DNA of 11,429 nt from the NCBI GenBank assembly GCA_031284085.1, contig JAITAM010000239.1:1-11429 (forward strand), read 5' to 3'. Numbering within the stretch: the stretch's first letter is position 1; every line of letters starts with the position of its first letter. Origin of the DNA: Spirochaetaceae bacterium. GTDB lineage: Bacteria; Spirochaetota; Spirochaetia; Treponematales; Breznakiellaceae. The position numbers and the translations under genes were made by a program. This document shows positions 1 to 6,105 of this stretch, in pieces. The notes under the pieces were generated by a model. The model was not told the DNA's origin. It was given only the letters and a program-made list of their open reading frames with translations, and did no database searches.

Positions 1-179
1 CCTGTAATACCGGTTATAGTGTTTACACTGATGGCAAGCAGAGCATTAACGCCGCTGATCGTGATAATCTGAGCAATATAGGCGTCGATTATGCCCAGTG
101 TAATAAGCACGGTTGGCACTACAACGATAGCAAAAGCGCAGATGCCGAGGATACAAGTAATACGAGTATGTTTGTTCAT
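1..179 (-). CDS. Branched-chain amino acid ABC transporter permease, LivM-like (partial, N-terminus only)
   Basis: I translated this minus-strand frame directly. It opens with ATG at 179-177 and stays open to the window edge (59 complete codons). The product starts MNKHTRITCILG and has one long hydrophobic stretch, then a short polar break (Asp-Ala-Tyr), then a segment containing GVNALLAISVNTITGITG. That segment matches the conserved N-terminal region of LivM permeases, where a pattern like NAILALSLNLVTGYTGQ leads into the family signature. LivM is one of two inner-membrane permeases of the branched-chain amino acid importer. An AAAGGAA ribosome binding site lies about 6 nt before the ATG. 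LivH normally precedes LivM, but the gene immediately upstream here is an unrelated nuclease. LivH itself, or another member of the same permease family, is the main alternative, since only the N-terminus is visible. Confidence 0.6.
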   Translation of the reverse strand, partial: MNKHTRITCILGICAFAIVVVPTVLITLGIIDAYIAQIITISGVNALLAISVNTITGIT

Positions 180-243
180 AAGAAATTCCTTTGAAAAACA
201 GTCTTTTTTTATCTGAGGGAGCGTTTTAATTAGAAATAGGCAT

Positions 244-273
244 AGTATTTTAGTTGCCGGCTTGACGAGTCAA
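244..273 (-). promoter_or_regulatory. Candidate promoter of the livM-like gene, with a palindrome over the -35
   Basis: On the minus strand TTGACT (273-268, five of six consensus bases) is followed after 18 nt by AATACT (249-244, four of six). The -35 lies inside an inverted repeat, CTTGAC and GTCAAG separated by two bases (261-274), which could be an operator. Predicted by eye only. Confidence 0.35.
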
Positions 274-290
274 GATGGTTTTATAGCCTA

Positions 291-309
291 AAGCCATTAG
301 TTATGGCTT
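291..309 (-). other. Inverted repeat at the end of the nuclease gene (possible weak terminator)
   Basis: The arms AAGCCAT (291-297) and ATGGCTT (303-309) are perfect 7-bp complements with a 5-nt loop that contains the nuclease stop codon. No run of T follows in the minus direction, so as an intrinsic terminator it is weak. It may simply stabilise the 3' end or insulate the livM-like gene. Confidence 0.3.
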
Positions 310-1362
310 ATCCCCTAGTTTAATCCACAGATCCTTACCGAACTGTAATCCGGCGATTTCAGCAGCTTTTTGCAGAAGATGCTCTATCTGGCTATAATTC
401 AGACAGAGATACAGCCACCAGCCGCCGGATAGTTGGCACGAATGTTTTTGCACCAAATCCGGACGGTCCGGATTAAGATCCTGCTGCTTTGTTGCAAGGT
501 AGTTAATCTTTACCCCTTTTGCTTGAGGAGCAAATTTATCAAAAAATGCACTGTCCCGCTTAGAAAGTTCTTCAAGCACCTTGCGCCACACCTCACGCCC
601 ATCATGTGCCGGTACGAATGAGTGCGGAGCAAAACAATACCCGTAGAGCGTATCGGTAGAATCATCGGCTGCCGGCTTAGGAGCCGGCTCCTCTGATCCG
701 ACAGTTTTCTTATTGAGAAAGGCAAACACGTCATTGGCTTCCGGGTAATACCCATAGGCTGCGTTTAGTCTTTCTGCAAGAACAGTGTACAAAGCTTTAT
801 CTTTTTCAGTGATGAGCTTTTCCCATATATGGGGAAGATCCTGTTCAAGAGCCTTGCGGTACTTCATGATCCGGTAATCCGTTTCGGCGGATTGAGCAGC
901 TTTACCGCACTGGACTTGATCGTAGCACAAATACCGCTCCAGCCGTTTTTTGATTTCAGTTGGATTATCATTCAACAAATCTATCCGACAAAAAATCCGT
1001 TTATCAATAGTACCGGCGCCTGAAGGATAATAAAAATGCCATTGCCGTCCATCGGTAAGCACGGCAATGGGGACTCCCGCCTTATATACATAGCTGAGGA
1101 GTTGATCATCGGTTGCAGGCAGCTTCCCAATAGCCTTAACTTCAATGATTACCCGCGGTTCGTTTGCCGGATGACAGAGGGCATAGTCAACTCTTTGTCC
1201 TTCCAAAGGAAACTCCGGATATACCGTAGTAGTATCATAAATATTCCAGTGAAGACAAGTTAATAAACGCTGAACAATACCTGTGGAAACTGCTGCTTCG
1301 TTTTTGTACTCATTCCGGCAGATTCGGTCATAAATATCTGTTATCGTAGAAATCAAGCCCAT
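301..1362 (-). CDS. Stand-alone PD-(D/E)XK nuclease, type I/IV restriction (HsdR N-terminal-like) family
   Basis: The 353-aa product has the N-terminal nuclease core seen in HsdR_N and predicted type IV restriction proteins. The visible catalytic pattern is Glu22 in the first helix, Asp59 in RVDYAL, Glu74-x-Lys76 in VIIEVKA and Gln87 in the next helix. The family hallmark AVLTDGRQWHFYY follows (about 99-111). Residues 130-250 are helical and charged, with a Pro/Ala-rich linker around 226-234. The C-terminal third (about 240-353) is an accessory domain I cannot name, reminiscent of the DUF4268-type ends of related proteins. There is no helicase part and no methylase or specificity gene nearby, so this is an orphan nuclease. 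The start is supported by AGGAGG at 1376-1371, 8 nt before the ATG. A 74-aa gene lies 49 bp upstream on the same strand, probably in one operon. DNA cleavage activity is inferred from the intact motif; the target is unknown. Confidence 0.75.
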   Translation of the reverse strand: MGLISTITDIYDRICRNEYKNEAAVSTGIVQRLLTCLHWNIYDTTTVYPEFPLEGQRVDYALCHPANEPRVIIEVKAIGKLPATDDQLLSYVYKAGVPIAVLTDGRQWHFYYPSGAGTIDKRIFCRIDLLNDNPTEIKKRLERYLCYDQVQCGKAAQSAETDYRIMKYRKALEQDLPHIWEKLITEKDKALYTVLAERLNAAYGYYPEANDVFAFLNKKTVGSEEPAPKPAADDSTDTLYGYCFAPHSFVPAHDGREVWRKVLEELSKRDSAFFDKFAPQAKGVKINYLATKQQDLNPDRPDLVQKHSCQLSGGWWLYLCLNYSQIEHLLQKAAEIAGLQFGKDLWIKLGDKP

Positions 1363-1411
1363 TACAGCAGCCTCCTGAGAAAACGTCTTCCGCTATACAC
1401 CACGATACATA

Positions 1412-1636
1412 TCAGGCTTTAGGTTTGGACCCGATAAGGGTAAAACTTAAACTGCACTGGTAGCGCTCGCCATTTTTTGGGTTGGCGATTTTTTCCGAAA
1501 CATAGAAGCCCACCGATCCGGTTGAGAACTCTTTGGCCGGTACGCTTAACTTCCCCCATTCATTCCCCATATTGTCTTTTACGATAAGTTCCAAAAGCTG
1601 GGGCGCTTCTGGATCACGTTTTACTGGTTCAGGCAT
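1412..1636 (-). CDS. Small conserved-looking protein of unknown function (74 aa), probable operon partner of the nuclease
   Basis: I do not recognise this family. The protein begins MPEPVKRDPEAPQ, has no signal peptide or membrane segment, and from residue 14 on alternates hydrophobic and polar residues in a way that suggests a small beta-rich domain (LLELIVKDNMGNEW, then KLSVPAKEF, VGFYVSEKI and YQCSLSFTLIG). It has a single Cys. The ATG has an AAAGGAA ribosome binding site about 6 nt upstream and a promoter-like sequence further up, which supports a real gene. It ends 49 bp before the nuclease ATG with no hairpin between them, so both are likely cotranscribed. A role as a nuclease accessory or immunity protein is possible but rests only on position. 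Confidence 0.6.
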   Translation of the reverse strand: MPEPVKRDPEAPQLLELIVKDNMGNEWGKLSVPAKEFSTGSVGFYVSEKIANPKNGERYQCSLSFTLIGSKPKA

Positions 1637-1668
1637 AATATTTCCTTTTATTCACTTATTATTTATTT

Positions 1669-1697
1669 ATATTAGTAATTTTCTCAAAAAAAGTAAA
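1669..1697 (-). promoter_or_regulatory. Candidate promoter for the 74-aa gene and nuclease
   Basis: On the minus strand TTTACT (1697-1692) and TAATAT (1674-1669) are spaced by exactly 17 nt. Each matches four of six consensus bases. The surrounding 1640-1700 is strongly A+T-rich. The rest of the 1637-1818 gap holds no convincing ORF; one weak 5-bp stem (ATTCT/AGAAT, about 1721-1737) is the only other structure I see. Confidence 0.4.
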
Positions 1698-1818
1698 GAG
1701 AGAGGTAAATAAGTAAAGCGATTCTCAGTCTAAGAATTGAAGGAAGAGCGTTTGTTCTGTGCAGCACCGATTTAGTTGAAAGAGAGACTCGGAGCATTTA
1801 TCCGGCAAAGATAGTGCG

Positions 1819-2994
1819 CTAACGAAGAGTAAAATGCACCGGATACCGGTAACGGATGGCGACACGCACACCGTCTATCTCTGCCGGCTTATTAGTATGC
1901 AATTCGCTAAAAGCTGCAACCGCCGCATCTGCAAAACCCCATCCGAGCGGCTCCTCTTGTAAAACATTGATCTGACGGACAGCGCCGCTTGAGTCGATAA
2001 AAAGCTCTAGTACAACCGAGCCATGAACATTGGCGTTGCGAGCATGTTCCGGATAGATAAGAGCTGCTTGTATTTGATTGGTATCAAGAACCGGTAACAC
2101 AGAAACAATGTCTTGAGATAGATAGTTTAACTGTTCATCCGCCATAGACCTTCCAGCTAAATACACAGGCGCAGAGAACTGTGCATACATCATCGGTATT
2201 TGCCGGTTTTTACTCATCTGTTTTACGGCTCTTACGGTCCGATTAAACACGTCCTTTAATTCTAAACCGGGCTCTTGCAGATGCTGAAGCAATGCTTCGG
2301 TAAAAAGCCCATTACGCCCCTTTCCATCAGAGGCGTCCTTGCCAGCACCGGTTGCATATATAACAATACTGTGCGGCGGCTGTGAAAGGAGTACGTCTGT
2401 GTCGGCAGTATCATTTAACTGATCGCTAAAAGGATCAGCTCTGCCTGTATCGAAGACCGCAATAACAAGCATATTGCCGGCGCCTTGCAGCTCATCTAAG
2501 ACACGATCTACCGGCAGCGCTGCCTCTTGAAGCTGTGATTCATTTGTAAGAAGCACTTTTGCCGGTATGAGGTACTGTTTACCCTCTGCCTGAATACCAT
2601 GTCCGGAATAGTAAAAAAAGCCTACTGAGTCCGCCGATTGACGTAAGTTTTCCCCAAGCCGGCTTACCGCCTCAAGCATCAAAGAAAGATCGCTGTTCCG
2701 CACTATATCAACGTGAAAACCGAGTTTCTCAAGCACGGCCTTTGTATCATTTGCATCATTGAGCGGGTTATTGAGCGGCTTTACCGGATATGTATCGTTC
2801 CCTATTACCAGTGCGTAGCGGCTGCCAGCTTGTATAAAAGCATTATTTGCAGGCTCTGCTTTTTGTACTGTTGTATCTAAGTGCATCTTTTGTTCTGTGT
2901 GTGTACTCGCTGCCGCTTCTCTTGATAATGCTGAGACAGCAGACACACATAAAGCAAAGGCTGCAATGCACAAGAGTACAAACCAATTATTCAT
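1819..2994 (-). CDS. Secreted pseudo-caspase (C14-like, catalytic Cys lost) fused to a TonB C-terminal domain
   Basis: Numbering is from ATG 2994-2992 (391 aa). Residues 1-23 form a signal peptide (MNNWFVLLCIAAF then VSAVSA), so the protein should act outside the cytoplasm. Residues about 58-280 are a caspase-fold (peptidase C14/metacaspase-like) domain, starting RYALVIGNDTY. The catalytic His132 stands in FFYYSGHG, but the usual DACR motif reads DTGR (182-185), so Gly184 replaces the nucleophile. The only two Cys, 9 and 16, are in the signal peptide, so no other residue can substitute. Residues about 311-390 are a TonB_C-type domain: YPEHARNANVHGSVVLELFI, then GWGFADAAVAAF, ending in YPVHFTL. 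No transmembrane/Pro-rich TonB spacer is seen. The gene starts 51 bp after the small helix-turn-helix gene upstream and may share its operon. A scaffold or ligand-binding role is inferred; proteolysis is unlikely. Confidence 0.85.
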   Translation of the reverse strand: MNNWFVLLCIAAFALCVSAVSALSREAAASTHTEQKMHLDTTVQKAEPANNAFIQAGSRYALVIGNDTYPVKPLNNPLNDANDTKAVLEKLGFHVDIVRNSDLSLMLEAVSRLGENLRQSADSVGFFYYSGHGIQAEGKQYLIPAKVLLTNESQLQEAALPVDRVLDELQGAGNMLVIAVFDTGRADPFSDQLNDTADTDVLLSQPPHSIVIYATGAGKDASDGKGRNGLFTEALLQHLQEPGLELKDVFNRTVRAVKQMSKNRQIPMMYAQFSAPVYLAGRSMADEQLNYLSQDIVSVLPVLDTNQIQAALIYPEHARNANVHGSVVLELFIDSSGAVRQINVLQEEPLGWGFADAAVAAFSELHTNKPAEIDGVRVAIRYRYPVHFTLR

Positions 2995-3003
2995 AACGTA
3001 GTT

Positions 3004-3007
3004 CTCC
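3004..3007 (-). promoter_or_regulatory. Ribosome binding site fixing the start of the pseudo-caspase gene
   Basis: GGAG on the minus strand lies 9 nt before ATG 2994-2992. A TTG seven codons upstream (3015) is in frame but has no Shine-Dalgarno sequence, and the signal peptide begins at the ATG, so the ATG is preferred. Confidence 0.6.
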
Positions 3008-3045
3008 GACTTCAAATTGCTAGAGCAGGTAGGTAATTTAGTGCT

Positions 3046-3276
3046 TTACCCGTTATACTCATCGGTATTAGCACGCTTGCTGGGGTGCGGACGCTTCCCG
3101 AATCGTTCTACATCCTCTTTAGTCCACATATACTGTGAGTGTGAATGGCCTCTCTTGGAATTGCATCCATATTTAACCCCGTTAAGCGCAGCCCGGTTCT
3201 GAGCTGTAGGTTTCGACACACCTAAAAGGCTGTCTAGGTCTTTTGAGGTCATCACATATCTCGATGGCAGTTTCAT
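3046..3276 (-). CDS. Small winged-helix DNA-binding protein (76 aa), or C-terminal half of a frameshifted two-domain regulator
   Basis: Residues about 8-60 look like a compact MerR/excisionase-type winged helix: MTSKDLDSLLGVSKPTAQNR as the helix-turn-helix, then a Gly/Ser/His-rich wing, then WTKEDVERFGKR as the closing helix. The tail is basic. The same layout is found in the protein encoded just upstream, suggesting a duplicated domain. The ATG at 3276 lies inside the upstream gene in another frame. A purine-rich GAGAGAG sits just before it and could act as a ribosome binding site, and an in-frame TAG precedes it by six codons. Adding one AG to the (AG)4 tract at 3289-3282 would fuse both proteins into one of 153 residues. 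Whether this is a separate gene or half of a broken one cannot be decided here. The DNA target is unknown. Confidence 0.55.
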   Translation of the reverse strand: MKLPSRYVMTSKDLDSLLGVSKPTAQNRAALNGVKYGCNSKRGHSHSQYMWTKEDVERFGKRPHPSKRANTDEYNG

Positions 3277-3505
3277 TCGCGCTCTCTCTTTCTAGTTTTT
3301 TCAATCTCTCTTTGGCTTCCCCGCGCCTGTCCCAGTTGCCGCCAGCCGCAATAATAGCCGTACGAAACCTCTCTATATCTGCTTCCTGCCTGATATAGAT
3401 TTTCCTTTGCCCTATACCTAGATAGGAAATTCCTAGAATAGCCGCATACTTATACACAGTGCTGGGAGCGTATCTTGTCTTTTTTGCAAGATCCGCCACT
3501 TCCAT
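3182..3505 (-). CDS. Helix-turn-helix (MerR/excisionase-like) protein, probably truncated by a frameshift
   Basis: The start chosen is ATG 3505-3503, four nt after the ptsN-like stop, because the domain begins right there (MEVADLAKKTRYAPSTVYKY). A TTG at 3550 and ATGs at 3547 and 3535 are in frame but lie inside the upstream gene. Residues 3-48 form a winged-helix-like unit: helix-turn-helix, short wing (GQRKIYI) and closing helix (EADIERF). A charged, helical linker follows (about 58-76). From about residue 77 the sequence stops looking like a protein domain, because the DNA there encodes the start of the next winged helix in another frame. The last 30 residues of the 107 are therefore probably out-of-frame read-through. 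Likely a DNA-binding regulator acting with the PtsN-like protein; this is inferred from position. Confidence 0.55.
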   Translation of the reverse strand: MEVADLAKKTRYAPSTVYKYAAILGISYLGIGQRKIYIRQEADIERFRTAIIAAGGNWDRRGEAKERLKKLERESANETAIEICDDLKRPRQPFRCVETYSSEPGCA

Positions 3506-3509
3506 CTTC

Positions 3510-3971
3510 TTAGTCCCGCCATGTTTCCTCAATAGCATGAATTGCATCAATGAGGCTCTCTTGCGTCGGCCTGCTATGTAATAGAGTGCGGAACGACTCG
3601 TGTTGGCAAAGAAAATTTACCCTCGATAAGGTTTTTAGATGCTGTTTTGCCGACGCCGACACAATGAGTACAACAATATCCACGCCGATACCATCAAGCG
3701 CCTTCCAATCAATAGGCTGCCGCGGAAAGATTATGCTTACAAATTGCTCTTGCGGGTCCTTTAATAAAGGAGAGCGCGGGTGCGGCAGCGCTATACCATA
3801 GCCCATAGCGGTCGGCATGAGGGCTTCACGTTCGAGAATAGCCTGCAGGAGTATCTGCCGGTCTATTGAGTCAGGCACGGTAATGGTATTTACTAAAGTA
3901 CCGAGCAATTCTGTTGGATTAGCCCCAACAATGTCATACCAAAGACCGCCGCGTTTAATTAAATCAGTCAT
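3510..3971 (-). CDS. ptsN: PTS IIA component, nitrogen-regulatory (PtsN/EIIA-Ntr) type
   Basis: The 153-aa product is the usual length of a PTS_EIIA_2 domain. The signature REALMPTAMGYGIALPHPR (48-66) corresponds to the canonical Gly-Ile-Ala-x-Pro-His motif, with His64 as the phosphorylation site. In known systems PtsN accepts phosphate from NPr and regulates potassium transport, nitrogen metabolism or stress pathways by binding partner proteins. It has no membrane segment and no sugar-transport IIB or IIC gene nearby, which fits a regulatory role. The ATG overlaps the TGA of the upstream gene (ATGA), so the two are translationally coupled, and AGAGGA lies about 6 nt upstream. The downstream helix-turn-helix gene starts four nt after its stop. 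The family call is solid; equivalence to E. coli PtsN is not proven, as spirochaetes may carry more than one copy. Confidence 0.88.
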   Translation of the reverse strand: MTDLIKRGGLWYDIVGANPTELLGTLVNTITVPDSIDRQILLQAILEREALMPTAMGYGIALPHPRSPLLKDPQEQFVSIIFPRQPIDWKALDGIGVDIVVLIVSASAKQHLKTLSRVNFLCQHESFRTLLHSRPTQESLIDAIHAIEETWRD

Positions 3972-5938
3972 ACTTGTCCTCTCAAATTTTGGTTGCAGAA
4001 TTCTATATCAAACCGCTTCGGATTAAAGTCAGCCCCTAGTTCCATGAGCGCCGCTTGCCGTTCTTCCTTTGTTCCGTTGCTCAAAGCCGCTACAAGCCGG
4101 CGAAAATGTACCGGCCCTTCTATGCGGTCAGGCGGCGGCGCATCGGCGCCGGCTGTACACTGTAGCGTGTTTTCACCTTCAGCTTCAATACGGCAAAAGA
4201 GTATTATCTGTACCGTCCAAACGTTTCCGTATTCGTACGACAATTCTCCTATTTTTTGTGCATTGATCTCTTCCATAGTCAGGTTTGGATTAAGAACATT
4301 TTCTCTATGAGCCGGGAGGATAAACCGATAGGGGTATAGATTGTTCCAGTTAAAACATTTTTGAATACTGCTGTGTACATCCATAAGCTGGTAATACATA
4401 GGTACCTTTATCCGCCGCCAAATCTCAGTGCCCCCTATGCTCAACTGTAAAATTTGCAGATATTCTACGTTGTCCCCTTTAGTACGCACCAATGACAGGT
4501 TGCCGCGCCTGAAACTATCAATGTATTCCTCAATCAAATTCTTCATATCCTCATAGGTTTCAAGCATACTATCTAAAGCATTATCTATGGCAGTCAGCTC
4601 CGCCTCGCCCACTGATTCATCGGTATCCAAGTCTTCAAGAGAGCCGGCCGCGTGTTCTTGTATTTGTGAAAGGATAATAAACGTGTGTTTAGGGAGCCGG
4701 GACGCATCAAGCTCGTTCTTGCGCAAACGGGCGGTTAAATCAATAACTGCTGTGTGTAATTCTCCAAGCCGCTGGCGGACAGGTCCCATCTTGTAGTCAA
4801 GAAAAGGCGAATAAATCTGTACTAAGTCATGGTACATCTCCATAAGGTATATCGCAAAGATTTCCATATCATTTTCAGCCATACCAATAGACGGCGGAAT
4901 GATGCGCACAATAAGCCGCATTATATCACTGTCCCGTCGAAAAAAAGCATCACGCATATAAGACTGCACGACAAACCGAGAAATAGGAATGTTGTTCCGG
5001 TAAAGTATATCTTCTATAATATCACGCTCCGGTATTTCACTGCTGCTTATGGCAACCTGATCCGGAATTTCCTTGCCTGCATACCAAAAACGGGTTTCTA
5101 TACCATAAGGAACCGTCTCTATGCGGCTGGTCTTCTCATAAAGGAACTCTTCCAATGGATAGGCAGGAATAGTCCGCATACGCTCTCCGCCATACCAGTA
5201 GGCAAAGGTAACCTGTTCCTCTGTAGAAGCGCCTGCACCCAGCATCTCAAAAGAGCGCTCGAAGCCGGCCTCAGCCGCTTCCACCCATGGATGGAGGTCT
5301 TTTTGCGTCCATTCCCCGGCACGAAGCTGCGCCAACTCAAAGCTGCCTTTTTTCCAATCCAGTGTTTTAACAATAAAATAGTCGCCCGGCACAAATGAAG
5401 TCTCCCGGTAAACAGTACGCATATCAGAGACTTTGATAGAGACTTGCGAGGGGTCTTCATAAAAATCGGTGCTAAATGCCAGTTCATTTTCAGGATTATC
5501 CTTAGCGACATATTGCGGAGCATATTCCTCTCCAAAGAGGTTGTAATACGGATAAAATTCCTCCGGATTTCCCTCTATACTGGTAGAATGAATGGCTTTG
5601 CCTTTCCAATAAAAGGTATAGTTGTGAGGAAAAAGGAATGGATTGGCAAAGGGGAGGCAGCGGTGTCCTGGGATCAGGATACCGTTCAACAGCTCTGACT
5701 TTGTCGGTTTAATAACGAAGGAGGCTGATTCAAAGCAACCTCTCCGTGAAACCCATTTTTTCATACCAAAGTTAAAGGCAATTTTTTGAGTTGTTAGGAG
5801 CGAACTGATTTCTGATATAAGAGAGCTCGGGCGCTGGAATCCCAATTTACGAATATGAGCAACAATATCTTCCACCGTAAAAGGGATAGTAGTATTTTCA
5901 AGAAACTTATAAACCGCATTTTCCTGCACTGTAGTCAT
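3968..5938 (-). CDS. Large protein with N-terminal winged helix and C-terminal plasmid pRiA4b ORF-3-like domain
   Basis: The 656-aa soluble protein has three visible parts. Residues about 5-65 look like a winged helix (TVEDIVAHIRKLGFQRPSSL, then a beta wing ending KKWVSRRG). The long middle (about 70-480) is not a domain I recognise; 335-480 is mostly helical and acidic. Residues about 493-652 match the PRiA4_ORF3 family (PF07929): YLQILQLSIGGTEIWRRI at the start, then an LMDVHSSIQKCFNW helix, the cluster CTAGADAPPPD (594-604), and FDIEFCNQNL at the end. The biochemical role of that family is not established. The TGA overlaps the ptsN-like ATG by 4 nt, implying linked expression. No Shine-Dalgarno sequence is seen before the ATG, and a TATAAA lies only 11 nt upstream, so the message may be nearly leaderless. 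Function is unknown; DNA binding is inferred. Confidence 0.75.
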   Translation of the reverse strand: MTTVQENAVYKFLENTTIPFTVEDIVAHIRKLGFQRPSSLISEISSLLTTQKIAFNFGMKKWVSRRGCFESASFVIKPTKSELLNGILIPGHRCLPFANPFLFPHNYTFYWKGKAIHSTSIEGNPEEFYPYYNLFGEEYAPQYVAKDNPENELAFSTDFYEDPSQVSIKVSDMRTVYRETSFVPGDYFIVKTLDWKKGSFELAQLRAGEWTQKDLHPWVEAAEAGFERSFEMLGAGASTEEQVTFAYWYGGERMRTIPAYPLEEFLYEKTSRIETVPYGIETRFWYAGKEIPDQVAISSSEIPERDIIEDILYRNNIPISRFVVQSYMRDAFFRRDSDIMRLIVRIIPPSIGMAENDMEIFAIYLMEMYHDLVQIYSPFLDYKMGPVRQRLGELHTAVIDLTARLRKNELDASRLPKHTFIILSQIQEHAAGSLEDLDTDESVGEAELTAIDNALDSMLETYEDMKNLIEEYIDSFRRGNLSLVRTKGDNVEYLQILQLSIGGTEIWRRIKVPMYYQLMDVHSSIQKCFNWNNLYPYRFILPAHRENVLNPNLTMEEINAQKIGELSYEYGNVWTVQIILFCRIEAEGENTLQCTAGADAPPPDRIEGPVHFRRLVAALSNGTKEERQAALMELGADFNPKRFDIEFCNQNLRGQV

Positions 5939-5949
5939 ATTATTTAAAT

Positions 5950-5976
5950 TTTATACTCAAACCAATAACTCTGCAA
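5950..5976 (-). promoter_or_regulatory. Candidate promoter of the PRiA4 ORF-3-like operon
   Basis: On the minus strand TATAAA (5955-5950) is a good -10. The only -35 in range, TTGCAG (5976-5971), is a partial match with a short 15-nt spacer. The -10 ends 11 nt before the ATG, giving a predicted leader of only a few nucleotides. Confidence 0.35.
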
Positions 5977-6058
5977 GACCACAGCCGCAGGCTGCTTGCA
6001 GGCAAAAAGCCGTACTCTGCTACCGATACAAAAACCTTTGAAACAGCCTGCGGCTGTT
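5971..6058. repeat. Inverted pair of GC-rich hairpins in the divergent intergenic region
   Basis: ACAGCCGCAGGCTG (5981-5994) and its exact reverse complement (6044-6057) are separated by 49 bp. Each arm is itself a hairpin with CAGCC/GGCTG stems and a 3-nt loop. The left one is extended by CTGCAAG (5971-5977) and CTTGCAG (5995-6001) across a 4-nt bulge. The right one is extended to 7 bp (AACAGCC/GGCTGTT, 6042-6058) and is followed by T-rich sequence on both strands. The element lies between the candidate divergent promoters and could be a dispersed palindromic repeat, an operator pair or a bidirectional transcription barrier. Confidence 0.6.
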
Positions 6059-6085
6059 GCATTTTTAGCTGAGAGAACATATACT
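6057..6085 (+). promoter_or_regulatory. Candidate promoter of the M16C protease operon
   Basis: TATACT (6080-6085) matches five of six -10 bases. TTGCAT (6057-6062) lies 17 nt upstream as a weak -35 and overlaps the edge of the right-hand hairpin. The predicted leader would be only about 14 nt, leaving just enough room for AAGGAG at 6095-6100. Confidence 0.4.
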
Positions 6086-6105
6086 CAAGCCGGTAAGGAG
6101 ACTAT

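Noticed and set aside
1719..1739. Possible terminator of the pseudo-caspase gene
   Set aside because: Only a 5-bp A/T-rich stem with a 7-nt loop and no continuous T-run; too weak to call.
1819..2994. Active caspase/metacaspase protease or a canonical TonB energy transducer
   Set aside because: The nucleophile is Gly and no other Cys exists in the mature protein. The membrane anchor plus Pro-rich spacer of TonB is absent.
2992..3015. TTG start for the pseudo-caspase gene
   Set aside because: No ribosome binding site precedes it, whereas ATG 2994 has GGAG at 9 nt and begins a normal signal peptide.
3506..3550. TTG 3550 or ATG 3547/3535 as the start of the first helix-turn-helix gene
   Set aside because: These lie inside the ptsN-like coding region, and the extra residues do not belong to the domain. 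ATG 3505 directly follows the ptsN-like stop.
4829..5398. 189-aa open frame on the plus strand
   Set aside because: It lies wholly antisense inside the PRiA4 ORF-3-like gene, has no recognisable domain and no ribosome binding site that I can see. It is a shadow of the real frame.
6038..6066. TTGAAA as a -35 with the hairpin exactly filling a 17-nt spacer
   Set aside because: The hexamer at the -10 position is ATTTTT, a poor match; TATACT at 6080 is far better.
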